From: Roseovarius sp. SCSIO 43702
GTDB taxonomy: Bacteria; Pseudomonadota; Alphaproteobacteria; Rhodobacterales; Rhodobacteraceae
Assembly (NCBI RefSeq): GCF_019599045.1
Contig: NZ_CP080623.1
Span: 2,998,501-3,062,500, forward strand
Direction: 5' to 3'
DNA length: 64,000 nt
Of this stretch, positions 26,063 through 36,169 are shown piece by piece. Under the pieces are notes generated by a model, which did no database searches, was not told where the DNA came from, and worked only from the letters and a program-made list of their open reading frames with translations. Position numbers and translations under genes: made by a program. Numbering within the stretch: the stretch's first letter is position 1; each line of letters starts with the position of its first letter.

Positions 26063-27133
26063 GTGACCGAGCAGGACACTTCCTCCGACATCCACATCCG
26101 CACCGAGGGCCGCGCGGGCCGCATAACCCTGACGCGGCCCAAGGCCCTCAATGCGCTCACCTACGACATGGCGCTCGCCATCGAGGACGCGCTCGACAGC
26201 TGGGCCGGGGATGACGGCGTCGCGCTTGTCATCATCGACGCCGAGGGCGACAAGGCATTCTGTGCCGGGGGCGACGTGCAGAAGCTCTACCACACGGGCC
26301 GCGCCGGCGATTTCGACTATGGCCGCCGCTTCTGGCGCGACGAATATCGCCTGAACGCGAAAATCGCCGAATATCCCAAGCCTTACGTGGCCTTCATGCA
26401 GGGCTTCACCATGGGCGGTGGCGTCGGGATTTCCTGCCACGGCACGCACCGCGTCGTCTGCGATTCGAGCCGCATCGCCATGCCCGAATGCGGCATCGGC
26501 CTCGTGCCCGATGTGGGCGGCTCGCTCCTTCTGGCGCGCGCGCCGGGGCGACTGGGCGAATATCTCGCGCTGACCACGGCGCGGATGGGTCCGGGCGACG
26601 CGATCTACGCCGGCTTCGCCGACATCTTCATCCCGCAGGACGATTGGCCGGGCCTCATCGCGCGGCTCTGCGAAAGCGGCGACACCGCGGATATCGCCGA
26701 GGCCGGCCGAACCCCGCCGCACAGCGCCCTTTCGGACCTCCTGCACGATATCGACGCGCATTTCTCGGGCGACACGCTCGCCGATATACTCGAGGCACTC
26801 CGAGGCTCCGACACCGAATTCGCGGCGCAGGCGCTCGAGGCCCTGTCGCGCAACTCGCCGCTGTCGATGGCCTGCGCGGTCGAGATGCTCCACCGCCTGC
26901 GCGGCCCCGCGGCCAATATCCGCCGTGCGCTTGAGCTCGAATACCGCTACACGTTCCGCGCGATGGAGCACGGCGACTTCCTCGAAGGCGTCCGCGCCGC
27001 CGTCATCGACAAGGACCGCGCGCCCGACTGGCAGCACGATCTCGACACCTTGCCGCCGCACGCCGCGACGGACATGCTCATGCCGCTCGGGGAGGATGCC
27101 CTGGGCCTCCACAAGAAGGACGACGACACATGA
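26063..27133 (+). CDS. 3-Hydroxyisobutyryl-CoA hydrolase (crotonase family)
   Basis: The protein has 356 residues and starts at GTG 26063 with AAGGAG 8 bases upstream, inside the previous stop region. The crotonase fold shows KAFCAGGDVQKLY (oxyanion hole), MGGGVGISCHG and the catalytic MPECGIGLVPDVGGS. The length and the EYRYTFRAMEHGDFLEGVRA tail are typical of HIBCH rather than enoyl-CoA hydratase. It releases 3-hydroxyisobutyrate, the substrate of MmsB, encoded next with an ATGA overlap. Confidence 0.92.
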   Translation: MTEQDTSSDIHIRTEGRAGRITLTRPKALNALTYDMALAIEDALDSWAGDDGVALVIIDAEGDKAFCAGGDVQKLYHTGRAGDFDYGRRFWRDEYRLNAKIAEYPKPYVAFMQGFTMGGGVGISCHGTHRVVCDSSRIAMPECGIGLVPDVGGSLLLARAPGRLGEYLALTTARMGPGDAIYAGFADIFIPQDDWPGLIARLCESGDTADIAEAGRTPPHSALSDLLHDIDAHFSGDTLADILEALRGSDTEFAAQALEALSRNSPLSMACAVEMLHRLRGPAANIRRALELEYRYTFRAMEHGDFLEGVRAAVIDKDRAPDWQHDLDTLPPHAATDMLMPLGEDALGLHKKDDDT

Positions 27134-28002
27134 AGATCGGATTCATCGGGTTGGGCAACATGGGCGGCCCCATGGCCGCCAACCTCGCCAAGGCGGGCCA
27201 TGACGTGACGGGTTTCGACACGGCCGAGGTCTCCATCGACGGAATCGCCATGGCCGAGGATGCGGCCCATGCCGCCGAGGGCGCCGACGTGGTGATCACG
27301 ATGCTGCCCAACGGCGGCATCCTGCATTCGGTGGCCGAGGCCATCGTGCCCGCGATGAAGAAGGGCGCGGTCCTGCTCGATTGCTCCACCGTCGACGTCG
27401 CCAGCGCCCGCGCCGTGGCCGAGATGGCGAACGACGCGGGGCTGCTCTCGCTCGACGCGCCCGTCTCGGGCGGGATCGGCGGCGCGGAGGGCGGCACGCT
27501 CACCTTCATGGTGGGCGGCGACGAGAAGGCGTTCGAGATCGCGAAGCCGCTTTTCGACATCATGGGCCAGAAGGCGGTGCATTGCGGCCCCTCGGGCAAC
27601 GGCCAGGCGGCCAAGATCTGCAACAACATGATCCTCGGCGCCACGATGATCGTCACCTGCGAGGCCTTCGCGCTCGCCGACAAGCTCGGGCTCGACCGCC
27701 AGGCGATGTTCGACGTGGTTTCCACCTCCTCGGGCTATAGCTGGTCGATGAACGCCTATTGCCCCGCCCCCGGCATCGGCCCCAAGTCGCCCGCCGACAA
27801 TGACTACGTGCCGGGCTTCGCCGCGGAACTGATGCTGAAGGACCTGCGCCTCGCCCAGCAGGCCGCGCAGGATGCGGATGCCGACACGCCGCTCGGCCAG
27901 GCGGCGACCGATCTCTACGCGCAGTTCGTCGAGGAAGAAGGCGGCAAGGGCCGCGACTTCTCGGCGATGCTCCCCCGGTTCGAGAAGCGCGGGCGCAGCT
28001 GA
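27130..28002 (+). CDS. mmsB: 3-Hydroxyisobutyrate dehydrogenase
   Basis: The protein has 290 residues. NAD-binding motif GFIGLGNMGGPMA is at the N-terminus, DAPVSGGIGGAEGGTL is the substrate motif, and the catalytic Lys lies in NGQAAKICNNM. It oxidises 3-hydroxyisobutyrate to methylmalonate semialdehyde, the substrate of MmsA. It is translationally coupled (ATGA) to the hydrolase gene and is the last gene of the valine operon. Confidence 0.96.
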   Translation: MKIGFIGLGNMGGPMAANLAKAGHDVTGFDTAEVSIDGIAMAEDAAHAAEGADVVITMLPNGGILHSVAEAIVPAMKKGAVLLDCSTVDVASARAVAEMANDAGLLSLDAPVSGGIGGAEGGTLTFMVGGDEKAFEIAKPLFDIMGQKAVHCGPSGNGQAAKICNNMILGATMIVTCEAFALADKLGLDRQAMFDVVSTSSGYSWSMNAYCPAPGIGPKSPADNDYVPGFAAELMLKDLRLAQQAAQDADADTPLGQAATDLYAQFVEEEGGKGRDFSAMLPRFEKRGRS

Positions 28003-28033
28003 CCTGTCCCGCCCCGGGGGAACTTCCGGACAG

Positions 28034-28078
28034 TCACGCGCGTTGGGTGGCGATTGCACTTCACGCGCGTGATTTTTT
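28034..28078 (+). terminator. Terminator-like element between mmsB and the permease gene
   Basis: TCACGCGCG and CGCGCGTGA pair around a 21-base loop, then six T. The arms sit in the self-complementary CACGCGCGTG, so the two copies are also direct repeats. The T-run ends 6 bases before the ATG at 28085, leaving almost no room for a ribosome site. It may end the valine operon or act as a leader or operator of the permease. Confidence 0.55.
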
Positions 28079-28084
28079 CGGCAC

Positions 28085-29167
28085 ATGACAGATTTGAACC
28101 GCCTGTATGCCCCCGTCCTCGGCATCTTCATCATCCTGCTCATGGCGCTCATGCTCTGGGCCGCCACGTTCCTCATCCCCGTGACGACCGCCGTGCTGGG
28201 CTATTTCGTTCTCAGCCGGCCGCGGCGGCTCATGCGGCGGCTCGGCGTCCCCGACATCGCGACGGCCGCCCTCTTCACCACGCTGATCTTCGCGGGCGCC
28301 GGCGCGGCGATCATCTGGTTCGCCGAACCCGTCGCGCGCCTGGTCGAGAACCTGCCCGGCTACGTCAGCGACATCCAGCGCGAGCTTGCCGCGCAGTCGG
28401 GCGGCGCGATGGATGCTGTCAACGACGCCGCGAAAGCGGTGGAAGAGGTTGTCGACACCAAGGACGACGAGGCCGTCAACGTAAAGGTCGTCGAAGAGAA
28501 CAGCCCCGCCGCGTCGATCGTGACCCTTGCCCCGAAGGTGCTCGGGCAGGTGATATTCGCCATCTTCATGATGTTCTTCCTGCTCGCCTCGGGCGACTTC
28601 TTCCTCGAACGCACGGTCGAAAGCCTGCCGAACTTCACCGAGAAGCGCCGCGCCGTGGGCATCATCCACTCGATCGAGGACCGGCTCGGGCGCTACCTCG
28701 GCGGCATCACCTTCATAAACGCGGGGCTCGGCGTGGCCATCGGCGCGGCGATGCTGGCCTGGGGCATCCCGAACTGGATCGCCATCGGCATCATGGCCTT
28801 CGCGCTGAACTACATCCCGTTTCTCGGCGCCCTTGCCGGTGCCGCCATCGCCGCGCTGATCGCCTTCATCACCTTCTCGGACCTCTGGTCCGCATTGGGC
28901 GTGTTCCTCACCTACATGGCGCTCACCTCCATCGAGGGTCAGTTCGTCACACCGATGCTGATCTCGCGGCGGATGCGGCTCAACACCCCGGTGGTGTTCC
29001 TCGTTGTCGCCTTCTTCGCCTATATCTGGTCGGTCATGGGCATGGTCGTGGCCGTGCCCATCCTGATCGTGATCAAGATCACCTGCGACGAGATCGAGCG
29101 CCTGAACCGCATCGGCCATTTCCTGGGCGACGCGGAGGACGCGAAAGGCGTCGCGCGCAAGGCCTGA
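28085..29167 (+). CDS. AI-2E family (TqsA/PerM-like) permease
   Basis: The 360-residue membrane protein has about seven to eight helices: two at the N-terminus, one at 60-80, a periplasmic/soluble segment (about 85-150), then a C-terminal bundle with the conserved NYIPFLGALAG and SIEGQFVTPMLISRR. The family includes AI-2 exporters, Na+/H+ antiporters and PerM; the substrate is unknown. It is separated from mmsB by a terminator-like element and converges on uvrA with a 33-base gap. Confidence 0.85.
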   Translation: MTDLNRLYAPVLGIFIILLMALMLWAATFLIPVTTAVLGYFVLSRPRRLMRRLGVPDIATAALFTTLIFAGAGAAIIWFAEPVARLVENLPGYVSDIQRELAAQSGGAMDAVNDAAKAVEEVVDTKDDEAVNVKVVEENSPAASIVTLAPKVLGQVIFAIFMMFFLLASGDFFLERTVESLPNFTEKRRAVGIIHSIEDRLGRYLGGITFINAGLGVAIGAAMLAWGIPNWIAIGIMAFALNYIPFLGALAGAAIAALIAFITFSDLWSALGVFLTYMALTSIEGQFVTPMLISRRMRLNTPVVFLVVAFFAYIWSVMGMVVAVPILIVIKITCDEIERLNRIGHFLGDAEDAKGVARKA

Positions 29168-29200
29168 CCGCCCCCGTGCGACCCGTCCCGGCCGGCACGC

Positions 29201-32071
29201 TCATTCCGCCGCCAGCTTGCGCCCCGACAGCATGTCCTTCAGGTAGCGTCCCGTATGGCTCCGCTCGACGCCGGCCACGTCCTCGGGCGTGCCCACCGCC
29301 ACGATCTCGCCGCCGCCATCACCCCCCTCGGGGCCGATATCGATGAGCCAGTCGGCGGTCTTGATGACGTCGAGGTTATGCTCGATCACGACCACGGTGT
29401 TGCCTTGCTCCACAAGCTCGTGCAGCACTTCCAGCAGTTTTCGAACATCCTCGAAATGCAGCCCCGTGGTCGGTTCGTCCAGGATATAGAGCGTGCGGCC
29501 GGTCGAGCGCTTGCTCAACTCCTTGCTGAGCTTCACCCTCTGCGCCTCCCCCCCCGAAAGCGTCGTCGCCTGCTGGCCCACCTTGATATAGCCCAGCCCC
29601 ACGCGCATCAGCGCATCCATCTTCTCGCGAATGGACGGCACCGCCTTGAAGAACTCCTGCGCATCCTCGACCGTCATATCCAGAACGTCGGCGATGCTCT
29701 TGCCCTTGAACCTGATCTCCAGCGTCTCGCGGTTGTAGCGCGCGCCGCCGCAGGTCTCGCAGGTGACATAGACATCCGGCAGGAAATGCATCTCGATCTT
29801 GATGACCCCGTCGCCCTGGCAGGCCTCACAGCGCCCGCCCTTCACGTTGAAGCTGAACCTGCCCGGCTTGTAGCCGCGCGCCTTCGCCTCGGGCAGACCG
29901 GCGAACCAGTCGCGGATCGGCGTGAAGGCCCCCGTGTAGGTCGCCGGGTTCGACCGCGGCGTGCGCCCGATGGGCCGCTGGTCGATGTCGATCACCTTGT
30001 CGAGATGCTCCAGCCCCTTGATCGTCTCGCAGGGCGCCGGAGTCTGCCGCGCACCGTTGAGGCGCATCGAGGCGGTCTTGAACAGCGTCTCGATGGTCAG
30101 CGTGGACTTGCCCCCGCCAGACACGCCCGTCACACAGACGAACCGGCCCAGCGGAAACTCCGCGGTCACGTCCTTCAGGTTGTTGCCCGTGGCCTTGACC
30201 ACCTCGACCGACTTGCCGTTGCCCTCGCGCCGCGTTGCCGGCACGGCGATCTCGCGCTTGCCCGAAAGGTATTGCCCGGTGAGCGACTGTTCGTCCGCCG
30301 CCACCTGCGCGGGCAGGCCGTGGCTCACCACGCTGCCACCATGCACACCCGCGCCCGGACCGATGTCAAAGACGTAATCGGCCTCGCGGATCGCCTCCTC
30401 GTCATGCTCGACCACGATCACGGTGTTGCCCTGGTCGCGCAGGTTCTTGAGCGTGGTCAGAAGCCGCCCGTTGTCGCGCTGGTGCAGCCCGATGCTGGGC
30501 TCGTCCAGCACGTAAAGCACCCCGGTCAGACCACTGCCGATCTGGCTCGCCAGCCGGATCCGCTGGCTCTCGCCCCCCGACAGCGTGCCGGCATTGCGGC
30601 TGAGCGTCAGGTATTCGAGGCCCACATTGTTGAGGAATCCCAGCCGCTCGCGGATTTCCTTCAGGATCGCGCGCGCGATCTCGTTCTTCTGCGCGCTCAG
30701 CGCCTCCGGCACCCGCTCGCACCAGTCATGGGCCTCGCGAATGCTCATCTGCACCACCTGCCCGATATGGAGCCGCGCGCCCTCGGGGCCGATCTTCACC
30801 GCCAGCGCCTCCTCGCGCAGGCGATAGCCTCCGCAGGTGCCGCAGGGCCGGTTGTTCTGGTAGCGCTCGAACTCCTCGCGGATCCAGTTGCTGTCGGTCT
30901 CGCGATAGCGCCGCTCCATGTTGGGGATCACCCCCTCGAAGCTGCGCGTCACGTTGTAGACGCGGCCGCCCTCGTCATAGCGGAACTGGATCTCCTCGTC
31001 GCCCGAGCCGTAAAGCATGACCTGCTGCACATGCGCGGGCAGGTCCTTCCACGGCGTCTGCGCGTCGAACTCGTAATGCCGCGCGATGGCCTCGATCGTC
31101 TGGAGGAAATAGGGCGACTTCCCCTTCCGCCACGGCGCCAGCGCCCCGTCATAGAGCTTGAGCGCCGCGTCCGGCACCACCAGCCGCTCGTCGAAGAAAA
31201 GCTCCATGCCCAACCCGTCGCAATCCGGGCAGGCTCCGAAGGGCGCGTTGAACGAGAAGAGGCGCGGCTCGATCTCGGGAATCGTGAAGCCGCTCACCGG
31301 ACAGGCGAAATTCTCGCTGAAGGTGATCCGCTCTGGCTCACCTTCCTTCGGCGCCGTCTCGAGAATCGCGATCCCGTCGGCCAGGTCGAGCGCCGTGCGG
31401 AAACTGTCGGCGAGCCGTGTCTCGAGCCCCTCGCGCACAACGATCCGGTCGACCACCACGTCGATGTCATGTCGGAACTTCTTGTCGAGCACGGGCGGCT
31501 CGTCCAGCTCGTAGAAGCTGCCATTCACCTTGACGCGCTGGAACCCCTGCTTGCGCAGCTCCATGAATTCCTTGCGATATTCCCCCTTCCGGTCGCGGAT
31601 GATCGGGGCCAGGAGATAGCCGCGCGTGCCCTCCTCCATCGCCATGACCCGGTCCACCATGTCCTGCACCTGCTGTGCTTCGATGGGTTTGCCGGTTGCC
31701 GGCGAATAGGGCGTGCCCGCCCGCGCGAAGAGAAGCCGCAGGTAGTCGTAGATCTCCGTCACCGTGCCGACCGTCGAACGGGGGTTCTTGCTCGTCGTCT
31801 TCTGCTCGATGCTGATCGCGGGGGAAAGGCCGCTGATATGATCCACGTCGGGCTTTTCCATCATATCGAGGAACTGCCGCGCATAGGCCGACAGGCTCTC
31901 GACATAGCGGCGCTGACCCTCGGCATAGATCGTATCGAAGGCCAGGCTCGACTTGCCCGACCCCGAAAGGCCGGTGATGACGACGAGCTCGTTGCGCGGA
32001 ATGTCCACGTCGATGTTCTTGAGATTGTGCTCGCGCGCCCCGCGCACCTCGATATGTGTCTGCTCGGCCAT
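29201..32071 (-). CDS. uvrA: Excinuclease ABC subunit A
   Basis: The protein has 956 residues from the ATG at 32071 ([11 protein letters not shown]). It is the damage-recognition ATPase of nucleotide excision repair. Two ABC ATPase halves are present: Walker [12 protein letters not shown] and [11 protein letters not shown], signatures LSGGESQRI and LSGGEAQRV. The C-terminal zinc finger is complete (CEAC...CETC). In the first finger the second Cys of the first pair is Ser (ACPVSGF...CPDC), which I recall as common in alphaproteobacteria. No neighbouring repair gene is present. Confidence 0.97.
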   Translation of the reverse strand: MAEQTHIEVRGAREHNLKNIDVDIPRNELVVITGLSGSGKSSLAFDTIYAEGQRRYVESLSAYARQFLDMMEKPDVDHISGLSPAISIEQKTTSKNPRSTVGTVTEIYDYLRLLFARAGTPYSPATGKPIEAQQVQDMVDRVMAMEEGTRGYLLAPIIRDRKGEYRKEFMELRKQGFQRVKVNGSFYELDEPPVLDKKFRHDIDVVVDRIVVREGLETRLADSFRTALDLADGIAILETAPKEGEPERITFSENFACPVSGFTIPEIEPRLFSFNAPFGACPDCDGLGMELFFDERLVVPDAALKLYDGALAPWRKGKSPYFLQTIEAIARHYEFDAQTPWKDLPAHVQQVMLYGSGDEEIQFRYDEGGRVYNVTRSFEGVIPNMERRYRETDSNWIREEFERYQNNRPCGTCGGYRLREEALAVKIGPEGARLHIGQVVQMSIREAHDWCERVPEALSAQKNEIARAILKEIRERLGFLNNVGLEYLTLSRNAGTLSGGESQRIRLASQIGSGLTGVLYVLDEPSIGLHQRDNGRLLTTLKNLRDQGNTVIVVEHDEEAIREADYVFDIGPGAGVHGGSVVSHGLPAQVAADEQSLTGQYLSGKREIAVPATRREGNGKSVEVVKATGNNLKDVTAEFPLGRFVCVTGVSGGGKSTLTIETLFKTASMRLNGARQTPAPCETIKGLEHLDKVIDIDQRPIGRTPRSNPATYTGAFTPIRDWFAGLPEAKARGYKPGRFSFNVKGGRCEACQGDGVIKIEMHFLPDVYVTCETCGGARYNRETLEIRFKGKSIADVLDMTVEDAQEFFKAVPSIREKMDALMRVGLGYIKVGQQATTLSGGEAQRVKLSKELSKRSTGRTLYILDEPTTGLHFEDVRKLLEVLHELVEQGNTVVVIEHNLDVIKTADWLIDIGPEGGDGGGEIVAVGTPEDVAGVERSHTGRYLKDMLSGRKLAAE

Positions 32072-32210
32072 CAGGCATCCCCCAGGTTCCAAGGCCTAAC
32101 AGATAGTGTATGCGCCCCGAGTCTCCAACCCGCAAAACGGAACGTTGCACGAACACCGCGCGCGGAACCGCCGCGCGGCCGCGGCGTTTCCCGTGAGAAG
32201 GAGAGACATC

Positions 32211-32558
32211 ATGGATATCCGCTGCAAACGCGCCTACGACGACCCTGCCGACAATGACGGCCACCGCGTCCTCGTCGATGCCATGTGGCCCCGCGGCGTG
32301 TCGAAGGAAGAGGCCCGGCTCGACGAATGGCTGAAGGACGTGGCCCCCAGCGACGACCTGCGCGAATGGTTCGACCACGACCCCGACAAATGGGACGAAT
32401 TCCGCGACCGCTACCACGAGGAGCTTGACGACAACGACGCCGTCGATGACCTCCTCGACAAGGTCCGCGACGGCCGCGTCACGCTGGTCTACGCGGCCAA
32501 GGACGAAGAGCACAACAACGCCGTTGCCCTGCGCGACTACCTCAAGTCCAAGGCGTAG
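32211..32558 (+). CDS. DUF488 family protein (YeaO-like)
   Basis: The protein has 115 residues from the ATG at 32211, with AAGGAGAG upstream. It matches the short DUF488/YeaO family: KRAYDDPADNDGHRVLVDAMWPRGVSK at the N-terminus and VTLVYAAKDEEHNNAVAL near the end. The family is widespread, of unknown biochemical function. It is divergent from uvrA with 139 bases between the start codons. Confidence 0.88.
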   Translation: MDIRCKRAYDDPADNDGHRVLVDAMWPRGVSKEEARLDEWLKDVAPSDDLREWFDHDPDKWDEFRDRYHEELDDNDAVDDLLDKVRDGRVTLVYAAKDEEHNNAVALRDYLKSKA

Positions 32559-32592
32559 ACCGGGCGATCGCCTCGCCGGAGGCCCCCGCCCC

Positions 32593-33150
32593 TCACTTCT
32601 GCGCCAGCGCCCAGGCGCAGATCGGGCAGTCGGGATCGTTCGTCAGATCGTCGCGCTCCGGATCGTATTCCGGCGGCCACGAGTCCTCGAGATTGCGGCG
32701 CGCGGCCGCCCTGTTGCCCCATTGCGCGGCGCGCACCTTCCGCGCCTCGAACCCCACTTCCACCAGCAGGTTCCGCAACCCGCGCGCGGTCCATCGCGAG
32801 CAATCCATCGGCGCACCGTGGTAGGGCACGAAGAACGGCACGGCGAGCCAGAAATATCCGCCGGGCCGCAGCATCTCGCGCACGTGCCGCGTGGCGGCAT
32901 AGGGCCGGTCAAGATGCTCCCACACCTGGTTCGCGAGCACGATGTCGAAGGTCAGGATCCGGCCTTCATCATCCATGAAGGGCGCGTCGCAGATGTCGTG
33001 TTTCGGGTAGCGGAAGCGCGAGTAGCTCCTGAACGCGTAGCGCCGTCCGTTCTTCCCCGAGATCTCGGCCGCATCCATCTCCGACAGCGGCAGCGCGGTC
33101 AGCCACTCCTTCGAGGTCTGCTGCATCACGATCCGGTTGAGACTGGGCAT
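32593..33150 (-). CDS. SAM-dependent methyltransferase-like protein
   Basis: The protein has 185 residues from the ATG at 33150 (MPSLNRIVMQQ); an in-frame ATG at 33168 is also possible. The class I core is short: DIVLANQVWEHLDRP and LRPGGYFWLAVPF match motifs of methyltransferase domain 11 proteins. The N-terminal glycine-rich SAM loop is weak (DICDAPFMDDEG lies where the acidic strand should be), so binding of SAM is likely but not certain. The C-terminal CPICAW is unusual. It follows lpd on the same strand; the substrate is unknown. Confidence 0.72.
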   Translation of the reverse strand: MPSLNRIVMQQTSKEWLTALPLSEMDAAEISGKNGRRYAFRSYSRFRYPKHDICDAPFMDDEGRILTFDIVLANQVWEHLDRPYAATRHVREMLRPGGYFWLAVPFFVPYHGAPMDCSRWTARGLRNLLVEVGFEARKVRAAQWGNRAAARRNLEDSWPPEYDPERDDLTNDPDCPICAWALAQK

Positions 33151-33193
33151 GCCCCGCGTTCCCGCCATGAGCGGGCCTCAGCCCGCCGCTTTC

Positions 33194-34591
33194 TCAGATG
33201 TGGATCGCCCGCCCATAGGCCTGCAACACGCTCTCGTGCATCATCTCGCTGAGCGTCGGATGCGGGAAGACCGCGTTCATCAGGTCTTCTTCCGTGGTCT
33301 CGAGCTGCCGGCCCACCACGTAGCCCTGGATCAGCTCGGTGACTTCCGCGCCCACCATATGCGCGCCCAGAAGCTCGCCGGTCTTCGCGTCGAAGATCGT
33401 CTTGACCATGCCCTCCGCCTCGCCCAGCGCGATCGCCTTGCCGTTCCCGATGAAGGGGAAGCGGCCCACCTTGATCTCGTATCCCGCCTCCTTGGCCTTC
33501 GCCTCGGTCAGGCCCACGCTCGCCACCTGCGGATGGCAATAGGTGCAGCCGGCGATGCTCTCGGGGCGCACGGGATGCGGATGCCCGCCCGCCGCCATCT
33601 CGGCCACCATGACGCCTTCGTGGCTCGCCTTGTGGGCAAGCCAGGGCGCGCCCGCCACGTCGCCGATCGCGTAAAGGCCATCGACCCCGGTGCGGCAGTA
33701 TTCGTCCACGATCACGTGGCTGCGATCCACCTTCACGCCCAGCTCCTCGAGGCCCAGATCCTCGACATTGCCGACGATCCCGACGGCGGAAATCACGGTG
33801 TCGAACTCGTGCTTCTCGACCTTGCCGCCGCGCTCGATATGGGCTGTCACCTTGCCCTTCGCACGGTCAAGCTGCTTGACGGTGGACTTCTCGAGGATCG
33901 TCATGCCCTGCTTCTCGAACGCCTTCTTCGCGAAACCGCTGATCTCGGCATCCTCCACGGGAAGTACCCGGTCCATCACCTCGACCACCGTCGTCTCGGC
34001 GCCCAACGTGTTGTAGAAGCTCGCGAATTCGATCCCGATCGCGCCCGACCCGATCACCAGGAGCTTCTTCGGCATCCGCCCCGGCTGAAGCGCATGCTTG
34101 TAGGTCCAGACAAGGTCCCCATCGGCCTCGAGTCCCGGCAATTGCCGCGCCCGCGCGCCCGTGGCCAGCACGATATGCTTCGCGCTCAGCTCCTGCGTCT
34201 CGCCCTTGTCGGTCTTGACGCTCACCTTGCCCTTCGCGGGCAGGGTCGCGGTGCCCATGATGACCGTCACCTTGTTCTTCTTGAGCAGGTGCCCCACACC
34301 CTGCGTGAGCTGCTTGGCCACCCCGCGCGAGCGCTTGACAACGGCATCGAGGTCATAGCCCGGCTTTTCCACGCTCAGCCCGAATTCCTTCGCGCGATGC
34401 ATCAGGTGGAACACCTCGGACGACCGCAGCATCGCCTTCGTCGGAATACACCCCCAGTTGAGACAGATGCCGCCCAGATGCTCGCGCTCGACACAGGCCA
34501 CCTTGAGGCCCAGTTGCGCCGCCCGAATGGCCGCCACATAGCCCCCCGGCCCGGCTCCGATTACGATCATGTCAAAGCTCTGAGCGGCCAT
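33194..34591 (-). CDS. lpdA: Dihydrolipoyl dehydrogenase (E3)
   Basis: The protein has 465 residues. It has FAD-binding IGAGPGGYVAAI (11-22), the redox disulfide GICLNWGC (Cys43/Cys48), NAD-binding VIGSGAIGIEF and the C-terminal active-site HPTLSE with catalytic His-Glu. It reoxidises lipoamide in pyruvate, 2-oxoglutarate or branched-chain 2-oxoacid dehydrogenase complexes. No E1/E2 genes lie in this window, so which complex it serves is open. It is the second-last gene of a co-directional minus-strand run. Confidence 0.97.
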   Translation of the reverse strand: MAAQSFDMIVIGAGPGGYVAAIRAAQLGLKVACVEREHLGGICLNWGCIPTKAMLRSSEVFHLMHRAKEFGLSVEKPGYDLDAVVKRSRGVAKQLTQGVGHLLKKNKVTVIMGTATLPAKGKVSVKTDKGETQELSAKHIVLATGARARQLPGLEADGDLVWTYKHALQPGRMPKKLLVIGSGAIGIEFASFYNTLGAETTVVEVMDRVLPVEDAEISGFAKKAFEKQGMTILEKSTVKQLDRAKGKVTAHIERGGKVEKHEFDTVISAVGIVGNVEDLGLEELGVKVDRSHVIVDEYCRTGVDGLYAIGDVAGAPWLAHKASHEGVMVAEMAAGGHPHPVRPESIAGCTYCHPQVASVGLTEAKAKEAGYEIKVGRFPFIGNGKAIALGEAEGMVKTIFDAKTGELLGAHMVGAEVTELIQGYVVGRQLETTEEDLMNAVFPHPTLSEMMHESVLQAYGRAIHI

Positions 34592-34692
34592 GTGCTATCT
34601 CCGTCCATTCAACACCAAAACTGGTTTGAAATTAAACTATCATGGCGCCGACCACAACGCGCGGTTCTCCCCGCGTGGCCGCGGCGTCGGGA

Positions 34693-35328
34693 TCACTTTT
34701 CCGGATCGCCGCCGAAATGCTCCCAGAACTCCTTCTTCTGATGAAGGCGCGGAAATTCCTCATCGGGCTGCGGCACATTCAGAAAGGCGCAGAGCGGCTC
34801 CCACCCCTCGGCCACATCGAAGACCAGCAACCGGTCCGCGGGCACCGCCGCGCGCACCGCCTCGTTGTTGCGCCGGTAGGCGGCTATGGCGCATTCGCGG
34901 TCGGTGAAATCTTCGAAAGTCTTTCGCAGGAACCCGTCCCGCATCATGATGAAAAGGTCCGCGACATGCGGCGGCAGGTCCAGATCGTCCACAAGCCGGA
35001 AGAACTTGCCGATGGTGCTATCGAAACTGGACCACCATTTGTCTTCGGGCCGTTCGGTATGCAGGACCTTGGCCTCGGGAAAGGCGGCAAGCGCCTGCGG
35101 CCAGATATGCGCACCCGGCCAGTCGACCTGGGACCCGTACCCCTCGTAAAGCTGGTTCGGGGTCACCGGACCACCGGCGAAGAACGCTTTCCAGAGCGGC
35201 GGCTGCGCTGCATCCTCCATGACGGCGACCATGTGATGACAGGGGCCGAATCCCAGCCGCTCAAGCGCGACCTTCGTCGACATGGTGCCCGTCCGGCCGA
35301 AGCCCGAGCCGATAACTTGCAATGTCAT
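34693..35328 (-). CDS. Sulfotransferase family protein
   Basis: The protein has 211 residues from the ATG at 35328 (MTLQVIGSGFGRTGT). The PAPS-binding P-loop-like GSGFGRTGTMSTKVALERLG is at the N-terminus, and the 3'-phosphate region AKVLHTERPEDKWWSSF follows near residue 100. It belongs to the small bacterial sulfotransferase family (P-loop NTPase fold). The acceptor is unknown. It stands alone between lpdA and the DUF924 gene on the same strand. Confidence 0.82.
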   Translation of the reverse strand: MTLQVIGSGFGRTGTMSTKVALERLGFGPCHHMVAVMEDAAQPPLWKAFFAGGPVTPNQLYEGYGSQVDWPGAHIWPQALAAFPEAKVLHTERPEDKWWSSFDSTIGKFFRLVDDLDLPPHVADLFIMMRDGFLRKTFEDFTDRECAIAAYRRNNEAVRAAVPADRLLVFDVAEGWEPLCAFLNVPQPDEEFPRLHQKKEFWEHFGGDPEK

Positions 35329-35461
35329 GATTGTTCCCATCCATGCGCGGCAATCGGCCGCCATCGGACACTCGAACTGAACCCGCGAATGCTCTCACGT
35401 ATCCGCCGGATCACCAAGGACTTTCGGCGCCTTCATGTCCGTCCGGGAACCGCCTTCGCGC

Positions 35462-36046
35462 TCAGGCCGCGTCGGCCGCCTGCAAGGCACGCACCGTCTC
35501 GCCATAGGATCCGGCCTCGAGATAGCCGCGCTCGGGGCCTGTCGTGGCCCGGCCCAGCGCCTCGTTGCGATAGGGGAAGCGTCCGAATTGCCGGATGACC
35601 TCGCGATGCGCGCGGGCATGGAGAAGCGTGTTCTCGCCCGTCTCGGGCATGCGTTCACAGACAAGGCGGATGCACCGCTCCTGGTCGCAGAGGTTCTCCG
35701 AATGCATCAGCGGAAGATAGAAGAACTGCCGCGCCGGTTCGTCGATGGCCAGGTCCCATTTCCGCCCGATCGCCGCCTTCGCCGCCGCAAGCGCGGCGCG
35801 GTCGGTGGCAAAGGACGTGGCCTCGCCCCGGAACATGTTGCGCGGGAACTGGTCCATGAGAATGATGTAGGCCAGCGTTCCGGCCGGATAGGTCAGCCAG
35901 AGCCCGAAACGACCCTCGCGCGCGGCGTTCCACGCGTCGAGGAACCTGTCCCGGATTTTCGCATCGAGCGCCTCCGAAACCTCGTACCAACCTTCCGGGC
36001 CGACCTCGTCGAGCCAGAACTTCAACACATCATCGGGCGACGTCAT
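35462..36046 (-). CDS. DUF924 family protein
   Basis: The protein has 194 residues from the ATG at 36046, preceded by GAGGAG. It matches DUF924, an all-helical family: VLKFWLDEVGPEGWY, LAYIILMDQFPRNMFRG, FFYLPLMHSEN and HREVIRQFGRFPYRNEALGR are its conserved blocks. The biochemical function is unknown. The upstream gap contains a perfect GTTAAC palindrome matching the CtrA consensus, so cell-cycle control is possible. Confidence 0.88.
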   Translation of the reverse strand: MTSPDDVLKFWLDEVGPEGWYEVSEALDAKIRDRFLDAWNAAREGRFGLWLTYPAGTLAYIILMDQFPRNMFRGEATSFATDRAALAAAKAAIGRKWDLAIDEPARQFFYLPLMHSENLCDQERCIRLVCERMPETGENTLLHARAHREVIRQFGRFPYRNEALGRATTGPERGYLEAGSYGETVRALQAADAA

Positions 36047-36084
36047 GGAATGCTCCTCTTCATCCATACGACAGTTTTATAAAT

Positions 36085-36101
36085 GTTAACGCGGCGTTAA
36101 C
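36085..36101. promoter_or_regulatory. CtrA-type box upstream of the DUF924 gene
   Basis: GTTAACGC-G-GCGTTAAC is a perfect 17-base palindrome. It contains TTAA, seven bases, then TTAAC, the full CtrA consensus, 39 bases before the DUF924 start codon, in an AT-rich patch. CtrA is the response regulator used by Rhodobacterales for motility, gene transfer agents and cell-cycle genes. Confidence 0.6.
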
Positions 36102-36169
36102 TTACAAGGCCAGTCATAAAATGCTTCATTTGCGACATGCCCATCACGTTATCGCAATCACCGCGCCGC

